Of a DNA stretch of 64,000 bases, positions 1 to 9,094 are shown piece by piece. Source of the DNA: Paractinoplanes rishiriensis (lineage in GTDB: Bacteria > Actinomycetota > Actinomycetes > Mycobacteriales > Micromonosporaceae). Position numbers and translations under genes: made by a program. The DNA lies in assembly GCF_016862375.1 (NCBI RefSeq), contig NZ_BOMV01000018.1:1-64000 (forward strand), in the 5' to 3' direction. The notes under the pieces were generated by a model, which worked only from the letters and a program-made list of their open reading frames with translations, had not been told where the DNA came from and did not search any database. Numbering within the stretch: position 1 is the stretch's first letter; each line of letters opens with the position of its first letter.

Positions 1-1386
1 GGGCAGGCGCCCGCCCAGGGCCAGGCGCCGCAGGGGCAGGCGCCCGCGCAGAGTCAGCCGCAAGCGCCGGCCGCCTACGCTCCCAGCACCGCGGCCCCCG
101 GCTCGCCCGCGGCGCCCGCTGCCTATCCCCCGCCGCCCGGGCTTCCCTACCCGCAGGGGCAGCAGAGTTCGGTCGGCCGGGCCACCATGCCGATGCCGCC
201 GCCCGGTTCCGACGCGCCGCAGCAGGCACCCGGCCCGGCGCCGGACCCCGCGCAGCCGGGCTCGCGGATCGCGGTTCCCATGCAGCGCCCGCCCGCGGAC
301 GGCACGACACCGGAGTCGGCCGCCCCGGCGACCGACCGGCCGGCTCGCCACGGAGCGCCGGACGCCGGGGGCGAGACTGCCGCGCGGGCGGACGACGGCA
401 CCCGCGAGGGCAAGCCCGGCGCGCACTCCGCCCCGTACATGGATCTGGATGGAACCCTGCACAACCTGCGGCCGATCGGGCGGCTCGACGTCGCCGAGCC
501 GGCGCAGGAGTCGCGGCGGCCGGCGGACACCGAGTTCGGCGGGATGTGGTTCGCCAAGCCGGCGACGGGCGAGCAGGCCGACGAGCCGGAAACGCCAGAG
601 ACGCCAGAGACGCCGGAAACGACCGAAACGACCGAGACGGCCGCGACCGCCGAGACGCCCGCAGAACCGGAGCCGCCCGCCGAGGAGGTCGTGCAGCACC
701 CGGCCGCTCTGTCGGCGGCCGACCTCGAGGCTATCCGGTGGCGGCTCGACGGGGGCACCCTGCGGGAGGTGGTGGACGACAAGGAGGCGTTGCGGGCGCT
801 CGGTGAGAAGATCGACGGGCCGCTCGCCGAGGAGGTCGACAACGTCGCCAAGGCGGGGCTGCTCAGCATGCGGGCCGAGGTCTACCGGCTGCTCGGTGAG
901 CTCGGCATGGCGGCGGCGGCCAGCCGGCTGGCTCTGGCGCACGCCGAGTCGGCGCGGCACGTGCAGTCGATCGTGATCGCGCAGGCGGAGCTGGCGCACA
1001 TTCTGCGGCTGCGGCGTGACTTCACCGAGGCGGACCGGCTCTTCTACCGCGCGGCCGACTCCAACGTGCCGGAGACGCTGCGCAGCGTGGTGCACGAGAA
1101 CGCCGGCCGGTCCTGCTTCGACCAGGGACGGCACATGGAGGCGCTGGACCACTTCGCCCGGGCGGTACGCCTGGGCCGCGCCGACGACCAGGAGCTGGCC
1201 GAGCGCATCGGGGTGTGTCTCGAGTCCGTCTACATCCACGTGCTGCGCGACGGCTGGGGCCCGTACCCGCGGGACAGCCACGAGATCCTCGGCACCGACC
1301 CGCCGCCCCCGGTGCAGCCGAAACTCAGCGACGCGTTCGACGAGACCACCGCCGAGCAGCGGATCGTGCGACCGGGCGTCAGGTGA
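1..1386 (+). CDS. Pro/Gln-rich protein with C-terminal TPR-like helices (5' end outside window)
   Basis: The reading frame is open from base 1, so the gene begins upstream; the ATG at 187 is probably internal. The first ~230 visible residues are low-complexity (Gly-Gln-Ala-Pro repeats, then Pro/Glu/Thr with repeated ETPETPE-type units) and look disordered. The last ~170 residues are helical and resemble tetratricopeptide repeats (for example ALDHFARAVRLGR near the end), suggesting a scaffold or protein-binding role. There is no signal peptide or catalytic motif in the visible part. It ends in TGA at 1384 and overlaps the convergent diguanylate cyclase gene by 8 bp. Function not recognised. 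Confidence 0.75.
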   Translation, partial: GQAPAQGQAPQGQAPAQSQPQAPAAYAPSTAAPGSPAAPAAYPPPPGLPYPQGQQSSVGRATMPMPPPGSDAPQQAPGPAPDPAQPGSRIAVPMQRPPADGTTPESAAPATDRPARHGAPDAGGETAARADDGTREGKPGAHSAPYMDLDGTLHNLRPIGRLDVAEPAQESRRPADTEFGGMWFAKPATGEQADEPETPETPETPETTETTETAATAETPAEPEPPAEEVVQHPAALSAADLEAIRWRLDGGTLREVVDDKEALRALGEKIDGPLAEEVDNVAKAGLLSMRAEVYRLLGELGMAAAASRLALAHAESARHVQSIVIAQAELAHILRLRRDFTEADRLFYRAADSNVPETLRSVVHENAGRSCFDQGRHMEALDHFARAVRLGRADDQELAERIGVCLESVYIHVLRDGWGPYPRDSHEILGTDPPPPVQPKLSDAFDETTAEQRIVRPGVR

Positions 1387-2434
1387 GCGCGGTCAACTGG
1401 TCGACGTTGTGCCGCTCGGCCGGTGGGCTGGCCACCCCGGTACGGCCGCGGCCGCCCTCCTTGGCCTGGTAGAGCGCCGCGTCCGAGGCCGCCGTCAGCT
1501 CCTCGGTGGTGGCGGCGTGCTCGGGCGCCACGGCCACCCCGATGCTCAGGCCGGGCGGGCCGCAGGGCAGCGAGTCGATCTCGGCGACCAGGGCGCGCAG
1601 TTCCTCGGTGGCCCGGAGGGCGCCGGCCTGGTCGGTGCGCAGCAGCACCAGGAACTCGTCGCCGCCGAGCCGGCCCACCACGTCCTCGGGGCCGTGGGCG
1701 ATCTTCTGGAGTGCCTCGGCGACCGCCTGGAGGGCCTGGTCGCCGACCGCGTGTCCCCAGGTGTCGTTGATCTTCTTGAAGTAGTCGACGTCGAGGGTGA
1801 GCAGCGCGACCGGCTGCTGGGCGCCGTCCGCCCAGGTGATCGCGCGGGCCAGCTCACCGTCGAACGAGCGCCGGTTGGCCACGCCGGTGAGCGGATCGGC
1901 GTACGCCTGCCTCTCCAGCACCTCGCGGAGTTTCTCGTTGCGGTTGCGCAGCGACGTCACGACGATCGTGGTGAGCGTCATGGCCACCGAGAGCGACGCC
2001 CAGTCGGACACCGCCTGGTGGACGTCGAGGACGCCGAACACCACGGCCGCGTTGCCGCCCGAGACCCACAGCAGGCTCAGGTAGTTGACCGTACGGCTCA
2101 GGAAGTTGGCGGCGTAGAGCACCGGCCACAGATAGAACAGCTGGGCGCCGGTGCTGGCGTCACTGGTGGCCAGGTTGAGCGAGGTCACCAGGCCGGCACC
2201 GAGGAACGGCGCGACCAGCCAGGACAGGTGCGGCATCCGCTCCGGGCGCCAGCGGCACAGCACGCCGAGGCCGAGCAGGATCACCGTGAGCAGGGTGAAG
2301 ATCGCCGCGCTGACCATCGAGGGATGTTCCGGCGGCAACACGATGCCGGTGACGAACATGAACGGACCGGCACCCATCAGCAGATACGCGACAGAGCGGG
2401 ATGCACCCGCCGGATCGCGCAGCTGATACCGCAC
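1379..2434 (-). CDS. membrane diguanylate cyclase (GGDEF), no I-site
   Basis: 351 aa. Residues ~15-165 contain about five hydrophobic segments forming a membrane sensor of unknown ligand. A short linker leads to a GGDEF domain starting at the DPLTG motif (~180). The active-site loop is intact (RLGGDEF, GGDEF at 257-261), as are the metal-binding LDVDYFK and the N of KINDTWGHA, so it should convert two GTP to c-di-GMP. The inhibitory I-site RxxD is absent: the equivalent residues read GPED. The start lies 12 bp after the stop of the EamA gene, so the two are probably co-transcribed. Confidence 0.93.
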   Translation of the reverse strand: MRYQLRDPAGASRSVAYLLMGAGPFMFVTGIVLPPEHPSMVSAAIFTLLTVILLGLGVLCRWRPERMPHLSWLVAPFLGAGLVTSLNLATSDASTGAQLFYLWPVLYAANFLSRTVNYLSLLWVSGGNAAVVFGVLDVHQAVSDWASLSVAMTLTTIVVTSLRNRNEKLREVLERQAYADPLTGVANRRSFDGELARAITWADGAQQPVALLTLDVDYFKKINDTWGHAVGDQALQAVAEALQKIAHGPEDVVGRLGGDEFLVLLRTDQAGALRATEELRALVAEIDSLPCGPPGLSIGVAVAPEHAATTEELTAASDAALYQAKEGGRGRTGVASPPAERHNVDQLTALT

Positions 2435-2446
2435 CGTTTACCCTCC

Positions 2447-3310
2447 TCAATTCGGAAAAACCCTTCGGTCCCGGACGCTGCCATCTGAGGGGTTCCGGCG
2501 GCTCAGCGTGATCCCGGCGCTGGCGAGGGTGACCAGCGTCAGGGCGACGATCTCGACGGGGCCGAGGCGCTGGCCGAGCACCACCAGCCCGGCGAGCGCG
2601 GCGGCGGCCGGCTCGAGGCTCATCAGGATGCCGAAGACGCGGGTGGGTATCCGGCGCAGGGCGTTCAGTTCGAGGCCGTACGGGAGAGCCGACGAGAGCA
2701 CGGCCACCGCGATGCCGCCCAGCAGCAGTTCCGGCCGCTCGACGACCGCGCTCGCGCCCGCCGCGCCGAACGGGAGTACCAGCAGCGACGCGACGGCCAG
2801 CGACACGGCCAGCCCGCCGGTGCCCGGGACCAGGCCGCCCAGCCGGGCGCTCAGCACGATGTAGGCCGCCCAGCACAGCCCGGCCAGGAAGGCCAGCGCC
2901 AGCCCGCCCACCGGAGCCGAGCCGCCGCCCAGGCCGAGCAGCGCCACCCCGCCGCCGGCCAGCAGCGCCCACAGCAGGTCGGCCAGCCGCCGGGTCTGCA
3001 CCAGGGCGAGCAGCAGCGGGCCGAGGAACTCGACGGTGACCGCGGTGCCCAGCGGCACGGTCCGCAGCGACAGGTAGAAGGTCAGGTTCATGGCCGCCAT
3101 GGCGACCCCGAGCAGAGCCGCGGCCCGCCAGGCGGCGAGCGACCAGGAGCGCACCGCCGGGCGGGCGACCACGGCCACGATCAGCCCGCCGAGCAGCAGC
3201 CGCAACAGCGTGATGCCGGACGCGCCGAGGTCGTCGAACAGGGTGCGGGCCACCGCGCTGCCGACCTGCACCGAGGCGATGGCGGCCAGCACCATCAGGG
3301 GTGCCGGCAT
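2447..3310 (-). CDS. EamA/RhtA-family metabolite exporter
   Basis: 287 aa, with about ten transmembrane helices arranged as two repeats of five, the normal plan for EamA (drug/metabolite transporter superfamily) proteins. The N-terminal part ([20 protein letters not shown]) and the second-half motif around [17 protein letters not shown] match the RhtA-like branch, which exports threonine/homoserine or similar amino acids. The actual substrate cannot be read from sequence. The ATG directly abuts the stop codon of the upstream MacB-like permease, with no gap, implying co-transcription with the exporter genes. Confidence 0.9.
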   Translation of the reverse strand: MPAPLMVLAAIASVQVGSAVARTLFDDLGASGITLLRLLLGGLIVAVVARPAVRSWSLAAWRAAALLGVAMAAMNLTFYLSLRTVPLGTAVTVEFLGPLLLALVQTRRLADLLWALLAGGGVALLGLGGGSAPVGGLALAFLAGLCWAAYIVLSARLGGLVPGTGGLAVSLAVASLLVLPFGAAGASAVVERPELLLGGIAVAVLSSALPYGLELNALRRIPTRVFGILMSLEPAAAALAGLVVLGQRLGPVEIVALTLVTLASAGITLSRRNPSDGSVRDRRVFPN

Positions 3311-4495
3311 CTATTCGGTCCGCAGGGCCACGACCGGGTCGAGCCGGCCGGCCCGCTGGGCGGGCACCACGCCGAAGATGATGCCGACCGCCGCCGAGAC
3401 GCCGAACGCGAGGGCCAGCGACCACCAGGTGATCGCCGCCGGCACCGGGCTGAGCCGGTCGACCAGCAGCGCCGAGGCGATGCCCAGGGCCATCCCGAGC
3501 ACGCCGCCGATGGTGGTCAGCAGGACGGCCTCGAGCAGGAACTGGACGCCGATGTCGCGCGGCCGGGCACCGACCGCCTTGCGCAGGCCGATCTCCTTGG
3601 TCCGCTCACGCACCGACACCAGCATGATGTTCGACACGCCGACGCCGCCGACCAGCAGGCTGATCCCGGCGATGGCGGCCAGCACGCCGGTCAGCACGCC
3701 CAGGATGTCGCCGAGAACGCCGAGGATCTGCTCCTGGGTCACCGCGCTGAAGTCGGTGTCCGGGTGGCGCTTGACCAGGGCGTCGACCACCGCGGCGCCG
3801 AGTTGGTCGATGCGTTCCCGGTCGGGGGCCCGGATCGCCAGGCCGTCGATCCGCTCGGTGCCGAGCAGCCGCTGGGCCGCGGTCACCGGTACGTGTACCT
3901 CGCCGTCCCGGTCCACGCCGAGGCTCTGCCCGAGCTGCTCGAACGTGCCGATCACCCGGAACCGGACGCCGCCGATGGTGATCTGCCGCCCGATCGGGTC
4001 GCGGTCGCCGAACAGGTCGCGGGCGGTACCGGCGCCGAGCACCGCGACCCGGCGACCGGTGGTGACGTCGGTACGCGTGAGGTAGGCGCCCCGGTCGAGC
4101 CGGCGCACGAACACCGACGGGGTCGTCTCGAGGACACCCTGCATGCTCGCGAACGTGGACCGCGAGCCCGCGCGTACGGTCTCCCCAGAGCTGATCGTGA
4201 CCGCCACCCGGGACCGGTCTCCCACCACCCGGGTGACCGCGTCGACGTCGTCCATGGTGAGCGTGGACGCGGCCGGGGCCGCGCCGGGGTCGAGCCGGCC
4301 CGGCACCACGATGAGCAGGTTCGAGCCCAGCCCTTCGACCTGCTGCTCGATCTGCTGCTTGGTGCCGGTGCCGATGCCGACCAGGGCCACCACCGCGCCG
4401 ACCCCGATCACCACCCCCAGCATGGTGAGGACGCTGCGCAGCCGGTTGGCCCGCAGCGCGTCGACGGCGACCCGCCACGCCTCGGCGATCCTCAC
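3311..4495 (-). CDS. MacB-like ABC transporter permease (MacB_PCD + FtsX)
   Basis: 394 aa. It has an N-terminal transmembrane helix (~20-40, [20 protein letters not shown]), a large extracytoplasmic MacB_PCD domain (~45-260), then three C-terminal FtsX-type helices with the conserved [18 protein letters not shown] loop. This is the usual size and order for the non-canonical MacB/LolC permease class, which does not form a classical channel but transmits ATPase movement to substrate outside the membrane. It overlaps the ATPase gene by 4 bp and lies in the order adaptor-ATPase-permease, so it forms a tripartite unit. Confidence 0.93.
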   Translation of the reverse strand: MRIAEAWRVAVDALRANRLRSVLTMLGVVIGVGAVVALVGIGTGTKQQIEQQVEGLGSNLLIVVPGRLDPGAAPAASTLTMDDVDAVTRVVGDRSRVAVTISSGETVRAGSRSTFASMQGVLETTPSVFVRRLDRGAYLTRTDVTTGRRVAVLGAGTARDLFGDRDPIGRQITIGGVRFRVIGTFEQLGQSLGVDRDGEVHVPVTAAQRLLGTERIDGLAIRAPDRERIDQLGAAVVDALVKRHPDTDFSAVTQEQILGVLGDILGVLTGVLAAIAGISLLVGGVGVSNIMLVSVRERTKEIGLRKAVGARPRDIGVQFLLEAVLLTTIGGVLGMALGIASALLVDRLSPVPAAITWWSLALAFGVSAAVGIIFGVVPAQRAGRLDPVVALRTE

Positions 4496-5166
4496 GAGAC
4501 GATCACACCGTCCTTCATCACGATCTGGCGGCTCGCCCGCGCCGCCACGTCCTTGTCGTGCGTCACCAGGACCACCGCCACGCCGTCGGCGTTGAGCGAC
4601 TCGAGCAGCGCGAGCACCGACTGTCCGGTGGCCGAGTCGAGGTTGCCGGTAGGCTCGTCGGCCAGCAGCACCGACGGCCCGGTGACCAGGGCCCGGGCGA
4701 TCGCCACCCGCTGCTGCTCGCCGCCGGACATCTGGTTGGGCCGGTGGTCGAGCCGGTGCGCGAGCCCGACCCGGTCCAGCATCTCGGCGGCCCGGCCGCG
4801 GCGCTCCCGGCGGCCCACCCCGCGATAGACCAGCGGCAACGCCACGTTGTCCCGGGCCGTGGTGCGGGCCAGCAGGTGGAACGACTGGAACACGAAGCCG
4901 ATCGTCTCGTTGCGCAGCCGGGCCATCTCGGCCGGCCCGAGGGTGGCCACGTCCCGGCCGCCGATCAGCAGGGTGCCGCTGGTCGGCCGGTCGAGCCCGC
5001 CGAGCAGGTGCATGAGGGTCGACTTGCCGGACCCCGAGGTGCCGACGATGGCCAGGTAGTCGGTGGATTCGATGCGGAGCGACACCCCGCGCAGCGCCGG
5101 CACCGAGACCCCGTCAAGCTCGTACGTGCGCGTCACGTCGGTCGCGACAATCGCGGGGCCGGTCAT
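4492..5166 (-). CDS. MacB/LolD-like ABC transporter ATP-binding protein
   Basis: 224 aa, a complete single ABC domain: Walker [10 protein letters not shown] (~41-49), Q-loop FVFQSFHLL, signature [15 protein letters not shown], Walker [13 protein letters not shown] and H-loop VTHD. The FQSFHLL and EPTGNLDS motifs are typical of the LolD/MacB/FtsE cluster. It should power the permease encoded immediately downstream. Its start overlaps the adaptor's stop by 4 bp (ATGA), indicating translational coupling. Confidence 0.95.
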   Translation of the reverse strand: MTGPAIVATDVTRTYELDGVSVPALRGVSLRIESTDYLAIVGTSGSGKSTLMHLLGGLDRPTSGTLLIGGRDVATLGPAEMARLRNETIGFVFQSFHLLARTTARDNVALPLVYRGVGRRERRGRAAEMLDRVGLAHRLDHRPNQMSGGEQQRVAIARALVTGPSVLLADEPTGNLDSATGQSVLALLESLNADGVAVVLVTHDKDVAARASRQIVMKDGVIVS

Positions 5167-6554
5167 GAGGCCTTGTCGCCGGCGCGCACCCGGTCGGCTC
5201 CGGCCACCACGATCCGCTGTCCAGGATCAAGACCGGAGGTGACCTGTACGACGTCCTCGCCCTGCACCCCGAGCCGCACCGGGAGCTGCCGGTATTCGCC
5301 GTTCTGGACGGCCCACACGGTGTCCTGTCCGGCGGAGTTGACGACCGCCGAGGCCGGCACCGTGACCGCGTCGGCGGCCTGCCGGACCTTGAGCCGCACC
5401 ACGGCGCTCATCCCGGGCCGCGGGGTGGGTGCCGCGGTGCCGTCGTCGAGTTTGCCGCCGGCCAGGTCGAGCCGCACCCGGTAGGAGACGCCGCCCCGCG
5501 CCGAGGTGGTGGGCAGCAGGTCGACGGCCCGCACGGTGGCCTCGTAGGCGGCGCCGGTGGCCGCGTCGAGCTCCACGGTGGCCGCCACGCCCGGCTCGAC
5601 CAGCAGCACGTCGGTCTCGTCCACCTCGGCGGTCAGACCCAGCCGGGTCACGTCGACCACGGTGAGGATCGGGGTGCCGGCCGCCACGAAGGCGCCGCGC
5701 GGCACCGCGGTGTCGACGCCGGGCAGCCCGGAGCCACCGCCCGCGGACTGCGGAGCGGCCGCGGCCGGTCCACCGGCGCCGGACAGCAGGTCGTTCAGCG
5801 AACTGCTGCCACCGGTCGCCGGGCCGCCCAACTGGACCACGCCGGCCACCGGTGCGCGCAGGGTCAGCGCCTCGACGGCCGCGTCGGCCAGGTCGTACGC
5901 CTGCTGGGCCTGGAGTTTCTGTGCGGCCGACAGCGAGCCGAGCGCCTGGCCGAGCGAGGCCACGCCGCGCTGCACCGAGCGCAGCGCCGCGCCGGCCGCC
6001 GCCGAGGCCGCCGCGTACTGCTCCTGCGCCGCGTCGACCTGCTTGAGCAGTACGCCGCGCAGCTGCTCGTCGGTGATCTTGTCGGCCGCGTCCCGGGCGT
6101 CGTCGAACGCGGCGGCCGCCCGCTTGTCGGTGCGCCGCTGGACGGCCGTGAAACCGGAGGTGCCGACGCTCGGCGTGCCGCCCCGCGAGGCCTGGTCCAG
6201 CGCCTTCTCGGCGGCGCGCCGGCGGTCCTCCAGCTCGGGCGCGTCGAGCACGCCGACCACCTGGCCCTTGCTGACCCGGTCGCCCGGCTCGACCAGCAGC
6301 TCGTCGAGGGTGCCGGCGGCCGGTGCGCTGACCGTGGCGGCGGCCCGGGCGGTGACCGAGCCGGGCGCCTCGACGATCTCGTCGACCGTGCCCCGGCCGG
6401 CCTGGCCCACGGTGACGCCGGTGTCCTCGTCGCCGCAGGACGCCGCGGTCAGCGAGACCAGCGTGACGAGGGCGAGCGCGAGGACGCCCGGCCGGGGCCG
6501 GGCGCGGAGGGATCGGCCGTCGGGCCGCGGTACATCGCTGGACACGCTGGCCAC
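5163..6554 (-). CDS. MacA/HlyD-like membrane-fusion adaptor, possible lipoprotein
   Basis: 463 aa. A basic stretch is followed by a hydrophobic segment (~25-39) ending in AASC, an imperfect lipobox that could give a lipid-anchored protein. Next come a split lipoyl/biotinyl-like domain (APAAGTLDELLVEPGDRVSKGQVVGVLD), an alpha-helical hairpin (~110-215), a Gly/Ala-rich loop and beta-barrel domains typical of RND/MacA adaptors. With the ATPase and permease it should form an exporter of peptides, antibiotics or lipids. In a Gram-positive there is no TolC partner, so the adaptor probably projects into the cell wall. The true start may lie a few codons further in. Confidence 0.9.
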   Translation of the reverse strand: MASVSSDVPRPDGRSLRARPRPGVLALALVTLVSLTAASCGDEDTGVTVGQAGRGTVDEIVEAPGSVTARAAATVSAPAAGTLDELLVEPGDRVSKGQVVGVLDAPELEDRRRAAEKALDQASRGGTPSVGTSGFTAVQRRTDKRAAAAFDDARDAADKITDEQLRGVLLKQVDAAQEQYAAASAAAGAALRSVQRGVASLGQALGSLSAAQKLQAQQAYDLADAAVEALTLRAPVAGVVQLGGPATGGSSSLNDLLSGAGGPAAAAPQSAGGGSGLPGVDTAVPRGAFVAAGTPILTVVDVTRLGLTAEVDETDVLLVEPGVAATVELDAATGAAYEATVRAVDLLPTTSARGGVSYRVRLDLAGGKLDDGTAAPTPRPGMSAVVRLKVRQAADAVTVPASAVVNSAGQDTVWAVQNGEYRQLPVRLGVQGEDVVQVTSGLDPGQRIVVAGADRVRAGDKAS

Positions 6555-6694
6555 TCTATGCCGGGTCGGGTATCCGTCATCGGCGCGCGTCAGTGGTACC
6601 GGGCTTGACCCGGTCGTTCACCCTGGGTGAACCGTCCCCGCGGTTCCCCACGTGACAGATGTGGCACAGGTGACCCGAAGGACGTGAGTGAGCA

Positions 6695-6877
6695 ATGCAG
6701 CAAGCCGATGAGCTGACCGTGGTGCACCACGACGACTCGGTCAGCCGGTTCCGCGACGTGACATACACGCTGAGCCGCGAGGGGTTAAGCCTGGTGACCG
6801 CGTGCGGCAGCGAACGGCACTTCCCGCGCCACGATGTGCTGACCACGCACGTGCGCCGGCTGCGCGCGGCGGCCTGA
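6695..6877 (+). CDS. small hypothetical protein (60 aa)
   Basis: A 60-residue frame starting at ATG 6695 with a GAAGGA-like Shine-Dalgarno about 13 bases upstream. The product is soluble, His/Arg-rich, with no signal peptide, and reads like one compact alpha/beta unit (SVSRFRDVTYTLSREGLSLV). It is followed within 10 bp by a strong hairpin terminator, which supports a real transcription unit. I do not recognise the family. Its upstream neighbour, the exporter operon, is divergent. Confidence 0.55.
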   Translation: MQQADELTVVHHDDSVSRFRDVTYTLSREGLSLVTACGSERHFPRHDVLTTHVRRLRAAA

Positions 6878-6885
6878 GACCGACA

Positions 6886-6919
6886 CAGCGCCCGGGCTCG
6901 TGACGAGCACCGGGCGCTG
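6886..6919. terminator. bidirectional hairpin terminator
   Basis: Ten bases (6886-6895, CAGCGCCCGG) pair with 6910-6919, and inside them five more (6896-6900, GCTCG) pair with 6904-6908 around a TGA loop; only A6909 is unpaired. The stem sits between two convergent genes (60-aa gene and L,D-transpeptidase), so it can serve both. There is no U-tract, as is common in high-GC actinobacteria. Confidence 0.8.
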
Positions 6920-6925
6920 AACGGA

Positions 6926-7681
6926 TCAGGTGCCGGGACGGCGCCCGATGACCTTCACCGTCGAGCCGATCTTGCCGAGATTCCAGTACGCCTTGGCGTC
7001 GGCCTTCAGCAGGTTGACGCAGCCGTGCGAGCCCCGCCACTTGTCGTGCAGGTAGGTGGTGGTCTCGTGGAAACCGCGCCCGCCGATGAACCGCTGCCAG
7101 TAGGGCAGCCAGACCTCGTACGGGTTCGACCACTCCTTCTTCGTACGCTTATTGATCTTGAAGGTGCCGGCCGGGGTGCGGTAGCCCTTCATCCCGGTCC
7201 GGGTGACCGTCGGCTTGAGGTGCACCTTGCCGTTCTTCATCACCCACGTGGTCTGGTGGGTGAGGTCGATGCAGAAGGTGATCCCCGTCTTCTTGGCCTT
7301 GCAGGCCGACGTCTTGGTCGACGCGAGCCGCTTGGACACGTCGTACGTCGTCGGACCGGCCAGGCCGGCGGCCGGCTTGATGCCGAACCGCGTCTGGAAC
7401 TTCTTGATCGCCGCGCAGTCGGCAGCCGACTGCTTGCCGTCGACCTTGACGGTGCCGTACCCGCCGATCTTCTTGAGGTAGCCCTCGACCTGCTTCTGGT
7501 ATTTGCCGGTAGCGCAACCCGCGGCCGCCGCCTTCGTGACCACCGCGGTGGTCGCGACCGTGGACACCGGGGTTCGCACCGCGGCACCGGCGCCCGCAGG
7601 CGTCAGTGCTATGGCGCCCAGACCACCGCCCACCAGCGTCGCCATCGCGACACCGGTGAGACGGGTGGTCACCCGTCTCAC
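6926..7681 (-). CDS. secreted L,D-transpeptidase (YkuD) with peptidoglycan-binding domain
   Basis: About 251 aa. A signal peptide (hydrophobic run ending in AGAGAA) is followed by a peptidoglycan-binding-1-like segment (~70-125, DCAAIKKFQTRFGIKPAAGLAGPTT) and a C-terminal YkuD domain with the catalytic SHGCVNL motif preceded by a conserved His (FHETTTYLH). It should form 3-3 crosslinks in peptidoglycan or attach proteins to it. I prefer GTG 7681 because GGGGAGG lies ~9 bases upstream; a start at 7717 in the same frame would add 12 residues. Confidence 0.92.
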   Translation of the reverse strand: MRRVTTRLTGVAMATLVGGGLGAIALTPAGAGAAVRTPVSTVATTAVVTKAAAAGCATGKYQKQVEGYLKKIGGYGTVKVDGKQSAADCAAIKKFQTRFGIKPAAGLAGPTTYDVSKRLASTKTSACKAKKTGITFCIDLTHQTTWVMKNGKVHLKPTVTRTGMKGYRTPAGTFKINKRTKKEWSNPYEVWLPYWQRFIGGRGFHETTTYLHDKWRGSHGCVNLLKADAKAYWNLGKIGSTVKVIGRRPGT

Positions 7682-7837
7682 TCCCAAAATCGTCCTCCCC
7701 AGGAGATGTGTGCGCACATCGAAGCACAGCCACGCCCGCGACGGCGGTCGCGGAACGACCGTGGCGCGAACCTGGGATGCGAATCGGCGCGTCTCCTGGG
7801 GAGTTGACCGTTTTACGCCATGTTTACGACATCGGGG

Positions 7838-8884
7838 TTACGACATGGGGGTGGCGAAGTCCTGGACCCAGTACGGGCCGTCGCCGCCGCCGATCGCGAG
7901 GCCGACGCCCATCTCGTGCAGGCGACAGTCCAGGATGTTCTCCCGGTGCGACGGGCTGTTCATCCAGCCGTCCACCACCTCGTAGGCGCTGTCGGCACCG
8001 CGGGCGATGTTCTCGCCGTACCGCTTCCACCGGTAGCCGGCCTCGCGCACCCGCTCCCCCGCGCCGTCGCCGTTGGGCGAACTGTGCGCGAAGTAGCGGC
8101 GCCGGGCCATGTCCGCCGCGTGCTCGTTGGCGGCGTCGATCAGCCGGCGGTCCAGCGAGAGGCTGTCGCACCCGCCCCGCCGCCGGTTCTCGTTGACCAG
8201 GGCCAGCACCTGCTGCTGCACGGGCGCCCACGGGCTGTGGGACATGTCGGCCGCGGTCACCCCGCGCCGGGCCGCGGCGAACAGGCCGGCGGTGGAGCGT
8301 TGTCCGGCGGCGGGCCGGTCCGGGCGGTCGGCGGTGTCGTCGCGGTCCGGGCGCTGCAGCGCCGGTTTTTGCGGTACGGACCCAGCCTGGTGGCCGGGAC
8401 GCGCGTTGCCGGCCAGGTCCGATGTGCCCCGGGCCGACGAATCCCCGCCGGGGCCGTGCGCACCCGGGGCATTGCCACGGTTCCCCTGCGTTCCGGTCCC
8501 CTGTGTTCCGGCCGGCGCCTTCGCGCCCGGTGCCTGCCCGTCGCCGTGCGCGCGGGTGCCGTGCCCGCCGCCCGCGGGCGCGCCGGCATTGTGGCCGCCG
8601 CCCGCGTGCCAGCCCGGCAGATCGCCGCTGTTGCCGTCCCCGCCCGGTCCGGCCCACCCCGGCGCGTCCCAGCGGTGGGCGAAGTCGGACGAGCCGGAAC
8701 TGTCGTGCGCGTCCACGTCGGACGCCGGGTCACCGCCGAACAGGCTGGACAGGTCGGGCATGCTCCAGCCGGGCATACCGGGCACGTCCGGCGTCTCCTC
8801 GGCGCCCGCCGCCGTCGCTACCAGGACACCCCCGAGCAGCATCGCCGACGCCGCCGCACCGACCACCACCAGACGCTTCCGCAT
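7838..8884 (-). CDS. secreted CAP (SCP/PR1-like) domain protein
   Basis: 348 aa from ATG 8884. Signal peptide (MRKRLVVVGAAASAMLLGG...ATAAGA), a ~170-residue disordered Gly/His/Pro-rich linker, then a C-terminal CAP domain (~225-348). The domain shows the family residues ANEHAADMARR, FAHSSPNG, YGENIA and WMNSPSHRENIL, giving the His/Glu/His/Glu cleft set. Bacterial CAP proteins are extracellular and of uncertain biochemical role; lipid binding and peptidase-like folds are proposed. The frame stays open far upstream, but that extension is antisense to the acyltransferase gene and is rejected. Confidence 0.9.
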   Translation of the reverse strand: MRKRLVVVGAAASAMLLGGVLVATAAGAEETPDVPGMPGWSMPDLSSLFGGDPASDVDAHDSSGSSDFAHRWDAPGWAGPGGDGNSGDLPGWHAGGGHNAGAPAGGGHGTRAHGDGQAPGAKAPAGTQGTGTQGNRGNAPGAHGPGGDSSARGTSDLAGNARPGHQAGSVPQKPALQRPDRDDTADRPDRPAAGQRSTAGLFAAARRGVTAADMSHSPWAPVQQQVLALVNENRRRGGCDSLSLDRRLIDAANEHAADMARRRYFAHSSPNGDGAGERVREAGYRWKRYGENIARGADSAYEVVDGWMNSPSHRENILDCRLHEMGVGLAIGGGDGPYWVQDFATPMS

Positions 8885-9094
8885 ACCCCTCAATTCCCAT
8901 CGATCACTGGCACCCGGCCGCTCCGGGCGCCCCATGCCATGGGTCAACGTCACAAAGCGGCCACGGTCACCACGGATGTCGCACAACCGCACAGACAATT
9001 CGGACAGTTCACCCCTTCGGGTTAAGCCTGCGAGGCGTTCTTGCCGACCGCCCGGACGGTCCCGCCCGGCGGGCCCGGTGGCTACCTTTCCCCG

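Noticed and set aside
7705..7720. GATGTG-TGCG-CACATC inverted repeat near the L,D-transpeptidase start as an operator
   Set aside because: Arms are only six bases and the site overlaps the likely ribosome-binding region; too weak to call.
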